Assembly (NCBI GenBank): GCA_903933765.1
Contig: CAIZLI010000292.1
Span: forward strand, 1-6,704
Direction of reading: 5' to 3'
DNA length: 6,704 nucleotides
DNA from: an uncultured Bacteroidota bacterium
GTDB lineage: Bacteria > Bacteroidota > Bacteroidia > Chitinophagales > Chitinophagaceae
Part shown: piece after piece, positions 1-5,993 of the stretch
Position numbering within the stretch: the first letter of the stretch is position 1
How the letters are laid out: the number at the start of each line of letters is the position of its first letter
Position numbers and translations under genes: made by a program
Notes under the pieces: model-generated
Database searches by the model: none
What the model was told of the DNA's origin: nothing
The model's input: only the letters and a program-made list of their open reading frames with translations

Positions 1-562
1 CATAGTTGTAAGAAGGTACAAAAGACTTAGACATCTTAGCTGCGTAATTTGTCGTGATATTTAAATTTGAACCTTTACAAGTTTTGATTTGTAATCCCAA
101 TCCCAATGGAGCATAAGCACCATATTTGTAAAAATTGAAACTTCTAACACCTAAACCAAATGAAACATAAGGATTTACTTTTTTATCCGTTTTAAACATT
201 TTTACATTCATTCCTGATTCAACAGAAGCATAAAAATATTCAGTATACCCTTTAAATGCATTGATTGTGATACCAGGCATTGTAGTGATCGATAAATCAA
301 CATTGGTGTACATATCAATTTGATCAGTGTAAGAACGAATCATTCCTAAACCAATTGCTCTTTTTGTATCTGGTAATTGCGCCCATTTCTTATCACTCAA
401 AACCTGACCAATTGAAGTTTTATTAACTAAAGAGGGGGTTTTAAAATCAATTGCAGTGTACCTTGCAGACAAGAAAGTTTTTTTCTTACCGCCATTGCTA
501 ATTTGAGCTTGAGCAGTAAAAATAAAACCCAAAGCGATTAGAGAAAATAATAATTTCTTCAT
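1..562 (-). CDS. Exported outer-membrane beta-barrel protein, N-terminal part (truncated by window edge)
   Basis: An open frame starts at the ATG at 562-560 and runs off the left edge with no stop, giving 187 visible residues. Residues 1-19 form a signal peptide: MKK, a hydrophobic core (LLFSLIALGFIFTA), then an AQA|Q signal peptidase I site. The mature part alternates polar and hydrophobic residues and has Gly/aromatic-rich stretches (NPYVSFGLGVRSF at 130-142, APLGLGLQIK at 151-160). These look like amphipathic transmembrane strands of the small OmpA-like or porin-type barrels common in Bacteroidota. The likely location is therefore the outer membrane; the specific function is unknown. A C-terminal peptidoglycan-binding OmpA domain could follow, but it would lie outside the window. 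The gene follows the RlpA-like gene on the same strand after 60 nt that contain a candidate promoter, so it is probably transcribed on its own. The start is clear because the signal peptide begins exactly at this ATG. Confidence 0.8.
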   Translation of the reverse strand, partial: MKKLLFSLIALGFIFTAQAQISNGGKKKTFLSARYTAIDFKTPSLVNKTSIGQVLSDKKWAQLPDTKRAIGLGMIRSYTDQIDMYTNVDLSITTMPGITINAFKGYTEYFYASVESGMNVKMFKTDKKVNPYVSFGLGVRSFNFYKYGAYAPLGLGLQIKTCKGSNLNITTNYAAKMSKSFVPSYNY

Positions 563-586
563 ATGAATTGTTTGTTAAATGTATCA

Positions 587-594
587 CAAATTTA
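587..594 (-). promoter_or_regulatory. Candidate Bacteroidota -7 promoter element (TAAATTTG) for the outer-membrane protein gene
   Basis: On the minus strand TAAATTTG reads from 594 to 587, an exact match to the TAnnTTTG -7 consensus of the Bacteroidota primary sigma factor. It lies 24 nt upstream of the ATG at 562, leaving a short 5' leader. The -33 TTG partner is poor: at the usual spacing there is only TTT (618-616, 21 nt away), and the nearest true TTG (626-624) is 29 nt away. The position in the only sizeable intergenic gap between complete genes supports the call; the weak -33 box lowers confidence. Confidence 0.45.
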
Positions 595-640
595 GGTCTA
601 AATGGCGAATTATTGAAATTTTTCAAGGCCTATTTAGGTC
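590..640. repeat. Nine-base direct repeat and dyad around the outer-membrane protein promoter
   Basis: The nonamer ATTTAGGTC occurs at 590-598 and again at 632-640 on the plus strand, start to start 42 bp, close to four helical turns. The first copy also forms a dyad, ATTTAG-GT-CTAAAT (590-603), which overlaps the upstream half of the candidate -7 element. The second copy lies in the last codons of the RlpA-like gene and is followed by GTCTAAT, giving a partial dyad. This could be an operator pair, but short AT-rich repeats also arise by chance, and I recognise no known regulator site. Confidence 0.2.
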
Positions 641-1138
641 GTCTAATTTAGGGTTCTTTTTGGAATACCCAATAGCGTCTACCATTACTTTTACAAGTCC
701 TTTTGAACTGAAAACCAATTGTTTAGCTGCAGATTGACTTAAATCTATGACCCTGCCCTTTCTTAACATATTGGGGTGCATTCGGTCATTGATCCTTACT
801 AGTACCGTCTTTCCATTCCTTAAGTTTGTGACCCTAACGATTGTATTTAACTTATACAAATTACAGGCTGCAGTGAACTTATTATTGTAAAAACGCTCCC
901 CTGTAGAAGTCTTTGTTCCATTTAAGCTTTTGCTATAAAAACTTGATATGCCCTGGATATGATTGATTTCAATTTTAATTCTCTTGGTATCAATTTTGTT
1001 TTTATACTTTTTGATATTGACACTATCTAGATAATTTTCTGTTGTTAGTGTATTCGCATGGATGTTTTGTGCTTGAATAGATCCACAAATCAACATAAAA
1101 TAAACGCAAACAATTGAATGAATGACCTGTTTTTTCAT
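623..1138 (-). CDS. RlpA-like double-psi beta-barrel protein, exported, 171 aa
   Basis: This is a secreted protein with a signal peptide (residues 1-23, hydrophobic core IVCVYFMLICGS, cleavage likely at IQA|Q) and one RlpA-like double-psi beta-barrel domain at about 63-157. Recognisable blocks are GISSFYS, TKTSTGERF, KFTAAC, VRVTNLRNGKTVLVRINDR and GRVIDLSQSAA. RlpA proteins cleave peptidoglycan strands lacking stem peptides and help daughter-cell separation. The acidic residues matching the catalytic Glu and Asp of Pseudomonas RlpA are present (E81 in TGE, D118 in INDR), but the usual His of the TAAH motif is Cys here (C92). There is no SPOR domain, so septal targeting by denuded glycans is not evident. 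Position 18 is a Cys, but MLIC is not a proper lipobox, so a soluble periplasmic protein is more likely than a lipoprotein. It follows the DUF952 gene by 28 nt with no -7 consensus between them, so it may be the last gene of the aro transcription unit. The family call is firm; enzymatic activity is uncertain. Confidence 0.85.
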   Translation of the reverse strand: MKKQVIHSIVCVYFMLICGSIQAQNIHANTLTTENYLDSVNIKKYKNKIDTKRIKIEINHIQGISSFYSKSLNGTKTSTGERFYNNKFTAACNLYKLNTIVRVTNLRNGKTVLVRINDRMHPNMLRKGRVIDLSQSAAKQLVFSSKGLVKVMVDAIGYSKKNPKLDDLNRP

Positions 1139-1166
1139 GGGTTTACGTTTTAAAATTGCGATTTAC

Positions 1167-1472
1167 CTAAATTGGAATGACCGACACCACACTGTCTAGG
1201 TTCAATGGCCCATAAATATGTGGGAATAATTCATTCAGATCCTCTGCTAATTCAAATAATACTGGCCTTTGCACTTTGGCTTTTTCTATTTTCAATTTTA
1301 CCAAGCCAGTTTGCCCTTGATAAAACCTTTCAAGCACCCCTTCTATTTGTCTTTCAATAGAACAATGTATGAATCCATCTTTTGCATAATCTTTTGGCAA
1401 ATAACTTTTTTTTATTTGCGCTTCTTCCCATTCTTTAGCTGTTGTTACATGATATATAAATTCGCTTTCCAT
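1167..1472 (-). CDS. DUF952 family protein, 101 aa
   Basis: A small cytoplasmic protein with the DUF952 hallmarks: YHVTT at 7-11 near the N-terminus, GFIHCS at 33-38, RFYQGQTGLVKLKI at 49-62 and LFPHIYGPLNLD at 82-93. Length and motif order fit the family, which is usually 90-120 aa. The biochemical role is not established. From memory the family is placed near ADP-ribosyltransferase/RNA 2'-phosphotransferase folds, and conserved H8, H36 and H85 would suit a catalytic site, but this is inference. The ATG at 1472-1470 is chosen because it begins just before the first conserved motif and follows an A-rich leader (AATTAAAAAAA), typical of Bacteroidota. A start at 1589 would add 39 residues that overlap the 3' end of aroC in another frame and resemble no protein. 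It starts 11 nt after the aroC stop, so co-transcription with aroC is likely. No metabolic link to chorismate is visible in the sequence. Confidence 0.88.
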   Translation of the reverse strand: MESEFIYHVTTAKEWEEAQIKKSYLPKDYAKDGFIHCSIERQIEGVLERFYQGQTGLVKLKIEKAKVQRPVLFELAEDLNELFPHIYGPLNLDSVVSVIPI

Positions 1473-1483
1473 TTTTTTTAATT

Positions 1484-2482
1484 TTAATGATGAATAACTC
1501 TTGGTATGCGTTGGTCGATCATCATTAGATCTGCAAGGACCATCGCCGTTACCGCTTCGAGTACTACGGGTACTCTCAAAGCAATGCATAAATCATGCCT
1601 GCCTTTTACCGAAAAATCTTCCTGTTCATTGGTTTCCCAATTCCATGTTTGTTGTAGCTTAGGGGTGGAAGAGGTAGGTTTTACTGCAATTCTAAATACC
1701 AAATCGTTCCCATTGGTATATCCCCCCACCACACCACCTGCATGGTTTGTTTTTGTTTTACCTGTGCCATCTATAATTGCATCATTGTGTTCCACACCAA
1801 ACATATTTGCTGCAGCAAACCCTGTTCCAAATTCAATACCTCTGATTGCTGGAATCGAAAAAACTGCATGGCTGATCAATGACTCTACAGAATTAAAAAA
1901 ATGTTCCCCTAATCCAATTGGTAATCCTTTTACTACACATTCAACAATACCGCCCACGCTGTCTTTTTGATCAATGGCGTTTTGTAACCCTTTTTCCAAA
2001 TCTGTTTCGCCACCAATACTTAAAATCGATGCTTGTACCTCAACCCCTTTTAATAATTTTTTTGCAATCACTCCCACGCCTACCAAACATGCTGTCAATC
2101 TGCCGCTAAAATGTCCGCCACCTCTATAATCTTCAAACCCGCCAAATTTTTGATGCGCCGTAAAATCTGCATGGCCAGGTCTAGGCACAGCTCTTTGTTT
2201 TTCATAATCACCACTTCTTGTATTGTTATTTTCAAACAACAACATCAATGGGGCACCAGTTGTGGTGTCATTAAAAACACCTGTTTTAAAAAAAGGAATA
2301 TCATCTTCTTGTCTTGGGGTTGTTCCTTTTTGTTTGCCTCCTTTTCTGCGCTCCATGTCTTCTACAAAATCGGATTGTTGTAGCGGCAACCCTGCTGGAC
2401 ATCCATCTACTAAAACGCCAACGCATTCGCCATGTGATTCGCCAAAAATTTGAACTTTAAATAAGGTACCAAAACTATTCAT
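1484..2482 (-). CDS. aroC: Chorismate synthase
   Basis: This enzyme makes chorismate from 5-enolpyruvylshikimate-3-phosphate by trans-elimination of phosphate, using reduced FMN; it is the last step of the shikimate pathway and acts in the cytoplasm. The 332-residue protein carries the family signature GESHG (14-18, with H17), RPGHAD (101-106), the RGGGHFSGRLTA block (120-131), NHAGG (246-250), KPTSS (268-272) and KGRHD (293-297). It is a little shorter than the 350-360 aa common in the family, with a compact central section around 155-180 and a C-terminus ending soon after RIPR. The GGGHFSGRLTA form replaces the RSSARETA form of the E. coli enzyme; I recall it from other Bacteroidota and Firmicutes enzymes, so it is a subfamily trait and not damage. 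The ATG at 2482 opens with the usual NSFGTLFKV start of the family. It follows aroA by 26 nt and precedes the DUF952 gene by 11 nt, consistent with one operon. Confidence 0.97.
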   Translation of the reverse strand: MNSFGTLFKVQIFGESHGECVGVLVDGCPAGLPLQQSDFVEDMERRKGGKQKGTTPRQEDDIPFFKTGVFNDTTTGAPLMLLFENNNTRSGDYEKQRAVPRPGHADFTAHQKFGGFEDYRGGGHFSGRLTACLVGVGVIAKKLLKGVEVQASILSIGGETDLEKGLQNAIDQKDSVGGIVECVVKGLPIGLGEHFFNSVESLISHAVFSIPAIRGIEFGTGFAAANMFGVEHNDAIIDGTGKTKTNHAGGVVGGYTNGNDLVFRIAVKPTSSTPKLQQTWNWETNEQEDFSVKGRHDLCIALRVPVVLEAVTAMVLADLMMIDQRIPRVIHH

Positions 2483-2508
2483 GAATGTACTTTTATAGTG
2501 TATACAAG

Positions 2509-3831
2509 TTAAGCAATTTTATCTAAATCCACTTTTGCCCCTAAATGCTGCAGGTGTTTAAAGAAATCGGTATAGGATTTATTTACCGCTTCTGCATCGG
2601 TGATGGAAATAGGACCATCCGCACACAATGCAACAACCCCACAAGCCATCGCTATACGATGATCGTGTTGTGAAAAGACTTCTGCTCCCTTTATACCTGT
2701 CCCCCCATACACCAACATCCTATCCTGATCTAGTTCAATGCGAATGCCCAATTTTGCAAATTCAGTTTGCAAAGTTAAGCCCCTGTCACTTTCTTTATGT
2801 GCTAAACGACTTACCCCATGAAGGATTGTTATGCCATCGCAAACGGACGCTAGTGCAACCAAAGGAGGAAATAAATCTGGACAATCTGTTGCGTCAAATT
2901 CAAACGCTTTTAATGGACCAACCAATCCGGTACTGTCTTTAGCTGGACCTATTTGAATTGTGTGCTCTTTAATTTCAATGGATGCACCAGTTGCTTTTAA
3001 TGCTTGCAGCACTGCTTTATCTGCTTGTGTAGAATCCAATTGTAATCCTTTGACTGTGATAGGACCGGCAATCGCACCTGCTACCAATAAAAAAGCAGCT
3101 CCACTCCAGTCGCCTTCTACAGTATAATCAATATGCGCTGCTAAAGGCGGATGTGCTAAAAATTCAAAACGTTTATAATCTTGATGTTGCACCTTCCAAC
3201 CAAATGCATTTAGAACGGACAAAGTGAGATCGATATATGGTTTACTTTTTAAATCCTGCACTTCAATCACTGCATTGGTGTGATCTGTTGCGGCATAAGC
3301 CATTAACAAACCAGTTAAAAACTGAGAACTTAAAGATCCATCCACTTCAATATTTGCAGGCTTTAAAGGGCCTTTTATTTGGATAGGCAAATAACCAGAT
3401 TGCGATTGTATTTTGATACCAATTTTCGGAAAAATGGCATCAAAAAAATGCATTGGCCTTTTTAATAAACTCCCTTTTCCTTCGATCGTGATAGATTGAT
3501 CACTCAATGCAGCGATCGGTGTAAACATTCGAATACCTAAACCACTTTCTCCACAATTCATACTAGATCCAGTTGGTTGAACGCCATTAGAATGAACGAT
3601 AAGACTAGTGCCATTTATTTTTTCATTAGACGGCTGTTCCATTGTAACAGTAGCCCCTAGCTTTTGAATCACATCTATTGCGGCAAGATCATCATTGGAA
3701 TGACCAGGATTGAAAATTCGGGTTGTACCAGCATGCAGTAAGGCAGCAGCACATGCTCTTTGCATACTACTTTTACTAGCCGGTGCAACCTGCTCGCCTT
3801 TCAGTGTATTTGGATAGACTGTCGCGCGCAT
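2509..3831 (-). CDS. aroA: 3-Phosphoshikimate 1-carboxyvinyltransferase (EPSP synthase)
   Basis: The enzyme joins phosphoenolpyruvate to shikimate-3-phosphate to give EPSP, the sixth step of the shikimate pathway and the target of glyphosate. The 440-residue protein has normal length and both halves of the inverse alpha/beta barrel. Visible sites are: ASKSSMQR (K20, S21, R25), NDD (46-48), the PEP loop CGESGLGIRM (93-102, R101), RPM (R125), GSLSSQFLTGLLM (165-177, S168, S169, Q170), DCPD (D319, matching E. coli D313), HKESDR (E347, matching E341), HRIAM (H391, R392) and NKSYTDFF (K418). In the PEP loop the residues matching E. coli T97 and P101 are L98 and M102, while the Gly matching G96 is kept. 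Its ATG lies one base after the aroB stop (TAA-A-ATG), strongly suggesting translational coupling. The gene looks intact; only the glyphosate-site variation is notable. Confidence 0.97.
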   Translation of the reverse strand: MRATVYPNTLKGEQVAPASKSSMQRACAAALLHAGTTRIFNPGHSNDDLAAIDVIQKLGATVTMEQPSNEKINGTSLIVHSNGVQPTGSSMNCGESGLGIRMFTPIAALSDQSITIEGKGSLLKRPMHFFDAIFPKIGIKIQSQSGYLPIQIKGPLKPANIEVDGSLSSQFLTGLLMAYAATDHTNAVIEVQDLKSKPYIDLTLSVLNAFGWKVQHQDYKRFEFLAHPPLAAHIDYTVEGDWSGAAFLLVAGAIAGPITVKGLQLDSTQADKAVLQALKATGASIEIKEHTIQIGPAKDSTGLVGPLKAFEFDATDCPDLFPPLVALASVCDGITILHGVSRLAHKESDRGLTLQTEFAKLGIRIELDQDRMLVYGGTGIKGAEVFSQHDHRIAMACGVVALCADGPISITDAEAVNKSYTDFFKHLQHLGAKVDLDKIA

Positions 3832-3832
3832 T

Positions 3833-4855
3833 TTAAGAATATAATTTAATCAGTTTTTGTAAAGTTTTCATTGGGATGGTTTCATATACCCCCTTTCCAA
3901 TTTTACTTAAAAGCACATATTGCATGCCCGCATTGGCCTTCTTTTTATCTTTTTGCATGAGTGCCATTGCAGCATCAACATCAAAATGCATCGCAGTTGG
4001 TAAGCCATATTTTTTAAGTGTCTCTACCAATAAACCTGTACCAGTGAAACCTAATAATACTTGTGAAATTTTAGCAGCGTAGACCATCCCAATACTGATT
4101 GCATGCCCATGTAATAAAGCATGTTCATTTTCAATGGCATGTCCAAGTGTATGTCCAAAATTTAACAGCTTACGATCACCTTGTTCAAACTCATCTTTCT
4201 GTACCACTTTTACTTTGATCTCTACATTTTTTTGAATCAATGCAGCCAAGGCTTTTTTATTCTTTTGATAGAATCCTAAATCCTTTTCATTTAATTCCTT
4301 CAGCATGCTTGCATCTTTGATTGCAGCATGTTTGATGATTTCTGCAAAACCATTTTCCCATTGATAACTTGGTAAAGTTGCTAAAAAGCTGTGGTCGTAT
4401 ACAATAAAAGCAGGTTGACGAATCAATCCTACCATATTTTTATAGACCCCTACATCGATGCCATTTTTTCCGCCAATCGCCGCGTCTACCATCGCCAATA
4501 GGGTTGTTGGTGCAAATCCAAATTGAACGCCGCGCATAAACACACCAGCCACATAGCCCACCATATCCGTGACAACACCTCCGCCCACACCAATCAATAC
4601 AGATTGTCTATTGGCGCCAAAATTCAATAAGGCTTCTATGATAAAATCGACTGTTGCTTGTTGCTTATGTACTTCTCCAGCAGGAATCACAATAGTTGGT
4701 TTCCCTTTAAAGATTTGCTGATGCAAAGCATACACATTTTCGTCTGTGATATAAATCGCATTTGCTTTGTCTACCATTTTACCAATAGCTGCAAATTTGC
4801 CATCTAACACAAACTCAACTGTATTATTTGAAAATTTAACTTTCCAGTTTTTCAT
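3833..4855 (-). CDS. aroB: 3-Dehydroquinate synthase
   Basis: AroB converts DAHP to 3-dehydroquinate, the second shikimate step, using NAD+ and a divalent metal. With the ATG at 4855-4853 the protein has 340 residues, slightly shorter than the usual 350-360. It shows the NAD-binding GVGGGVVTD (89-97), RGVQFGFAPTTLLAMVDAAIGGK (about 108-130, K130), YKNMVG and RQP (138-147), ENGFAEIIKH (167-176; E172 is the likely metal ligand), NFGHTLGHAIE (232-242; H235 and H239) and LHGHAISIGM (248-257; H249). E172, H235 and H249 would be the metal ligands. A TTG at 4900 would add 15 residues (starting with SGKSSNFSY); I reject it because it is a rare start codon, lies 2 nt after the preceding stop, is unlike the family N-terminus and would place the hairpin at 4881-4900 inside the coding region. 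The leader before the ATG (GGATTAAA) is A-rich. The gene follows the DAHP synthase/chorismate mutase gene and ends 1 nt before aroA. Confidence 0.95.
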   Translation of the reverse strand: MKNWKVKFSNNTVEFVLDGKFAAIGKMVDKANAIYITDENVYALHQQIFKGKPTIVIPAGEVHKQQATVDFIIEALLNFGANRQSVLIGVGGGVVTDMVGYVAGVFMRGVQFGFAPTTLLAMVDAAIGGKNGIDVGVYKNMVGLIRQPAFIVYDHSFLATLPSYQWENGFAEIIKHAAIKDASMLKELNEKDLGFYQKNKKALAALIQKNVEIKVKVVQKDEFEQGDRKLLNFGHTLGHAIENEHALLHGHAISIGMVYAAKISQVLLGFTGTGLLVETLKKYGLPTAMHFDVDAAMALMQKDKKKANAGMQYVLLSKIGKGVYETIPMKTLQKLIKLYS

Positions 4856-4880
4856 TTTAATCCATTTATAATAACTAAAA

Positions 4881-4900
4881 TTGCTGGACTTGCCAGACAA
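4881..4900 (-). other. Short bulged hairpin between the DAHP synthase/chorismate mutase gene and aroB
   Basis: In the transcript, arms TTG-(T)-CTGG and CCAG-CAA flank a five-base loop (CAAGT), giving seven pairs with one bulged base. The stem is followed at once by TTTTAG (4880-4875). It begins 2 nt after the upstream stop codon and ends 25 nt before the aroB ATG. It could act as a weak or partial terminator, an RNA-processing or stability element, or nothing. The stem is short and the T-run has only four bases, so a full terminator is unlikely. Confidence 0.3.
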
Positions 4901-4902
4901 TC

Positions 4903-5958
4903 TTAGCTATTCATAATTTTATTTTGTTGTTGAATGCTTTCCATATGTACTGCATCCATGTATTTAGTGATAAAGTCATCACTCAATCCCATTTTATTTC
5001 CTTTTGCAACCGCTCTTTCTAAAATTTCATTCCAACGATTGGTTTGAAGGATGGTGATATCATTGTTCTTTTTGTACTCACCAATTTTTTGAGCCACTTT
5101 CATTCTTGTAGATAACACTGTTAACAACTCATCATCTAATTGATTGATTTGTTGACGTAATTTTTCTAATGCAGTATGAAATTCTTCAGAAGCAATATTT
5201 TCTTTTCTCCAACGAATGGCTTCCAATAGCTCCTTCAATACTTCTGGCGTAATTTGTTGTTTCGCATCACTCCATGCATTGTCAGGATCTATATGTGATT
5301 CAATGATTAAACCATCAAAGTCCAAGTCAATCGCTTGTTGCGCTACTTCTTGTAAGATATCTCGACGACCACAAATATGTGAAGGATCATTGATCATTGG
5401 AATACCTGGGAAACGACGCTTCATCTCAATGGCTAGATGCCACATAGGTGCGTTACGGAATTCTGTATTGCCATAAGAACTAAATCCTCTGTGGATTAAA
5501 CCAAGTTCTTCAATACCTGCTTTTGCAATACGCTCCATACCACCTACCCATAATTCCAAATCGGGGTTCAAAGGATTCTTAATTAACACAGGCACTTTAA
5601 CACCTCTTAATGCATCTGCAATGTCTTGCACACTAAAAGGATTCACCGTCGTTCTTGCTCCAATCCAAAGTACATCTACACCAAAATGCAATGCATCTTC
5701 TACTTGTTTTGCAGTAGCAACTTCTACAGCCACTGGTAATCCAGTTTCCTTTTTTGCTTGTTGCAACCAAGGCAAACCTTTTGTACCAATACCTTCGAAA
5801 CTACCAGGTCTTGTTCTTGGCTTCCAAATACCTGCACGTAAAATATCTACTTTACCAGTAGCAGCTAAACGCTGCGCTGTTTGCATCACTTGTTCTTCTG
5901 TTTCTGCACTACAAGGACCTGAGATGATCAATGGTGTTTTCTTTAATAAAATTCCCAT
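4903..5958 (-). CDS. Bifunctional DAHP synthase / chorismate mutase fusion
   Basis: The N-terminal domain (about 1-250) is a type I-beta DAHP synthase, joining phosphoenolpyruvate and erythrose-4-phosphate; the C-terminal domain (about 257-351) is an AroQ-type chorismate mutase, turning chorismate into prephenate. DAHP synthase motifs are SGPCS (13-17), AGIWKPRTRPGSFEG (42-56), WIGARTTVNPFSVQ (98-111), IKNPLNPD (126-133), DPSHICGRRD (191-200) and IIESHIDPD (218-226). The metal ligands expected by spacing are C16, H194, E220 and D231, with the same 26- and 11-residue intervals as in Thermotoga DAHP synthase. In the mutase, R268, R285, K296, R308 and Q345 align with E. coli R11, R28, K39, R51 and Q88. 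There is no N-terminal ferredoxin-like regulatory domain. Such C-terminal mutase fusions are known from Prevotella and Porphyromonas, where prephenate inhibits DAHP synthase, so similar feedback is likely. The ATG at 5958 starts just before the barrel. It lies 35 nt after the helicase stop and heads the aro genes. Confidence 0.95.
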   Translation of the reverse strand: MGILLKKTPLIISGPCSAETEEQVMQTAQRLAATGKVDILRAGIWKPRTRPGSFEGIGTKGLPWLQQAKKETGLPVAVEVATAKQVEDALHFGVDVLWIGARTTVNPFSVQDIADALRGVKVPVLIKNPLNPDLELWVGGMERIAKAGIEELGLIHRGFSSYGNTEFRNAPMWHLAIEMKRRFPGIPMINDPSHICGRRDILQEVAQQAIDLDFDGLIIESHIDPDNAWSDAKQQITPEVLKELLEAIRWRKENIASEEFHTALEKLRQQINQLDDELLTVLSTRMKVAQKIGEYKKNNDITILQTNRWNEILERAVAKGNKMGLSDDFITKYMDAVHMESIQQQNKIMNS

Positions 5959-5993
5959 GTTAACCGATTTATAAATTAGAGATATAATATGAA

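Noticed and set aside
95..112. A short tandem repeat (CCAAT-CCCAAT type) in the outer-membrane protein gene.
   Set aside because: It is only two units and simply encodes LGLGL in a predicted beta-strand; it does not look like a phase-variable repeat.
1473..1589. A 39-residue N-terminal extension of the DUF952 protein starting at 1589.
   Set aside because: It overlaps the 3' end of aroC in another frame, has biased composition (Ser, Arg, Thr rich) and precedes the true family start. The ATG at 1472 fits the family and the leader.
1506..2453. Several plus-strand open frames opposite aroC.
   Set aside because: They are antisense shadows of a firmly identified gene, with Cys/Ser/Pro-rich translations that match no family.
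2470..2477. TAGTTTTG on the minus strand, a match to the TAnnTTTG -7 consensus at the start of aroC.
   Set aside because: It lies inside the aroC coding region (codons for NSFG) and the nearest upstream TTG (2507-2505) is 27 nt away, too far for a -33 box. Transcription from it would begin within the gene.
1861..2520. The GGGHFSGRLTA block and short length of chorismate synthase as possible signs of a degenerate enzyme.
   Set aside because: All other signatures are intact, and I recall the same variant block from Bacteroidota and Firmicutes enzymes, so it looks like a normal subfamily form.
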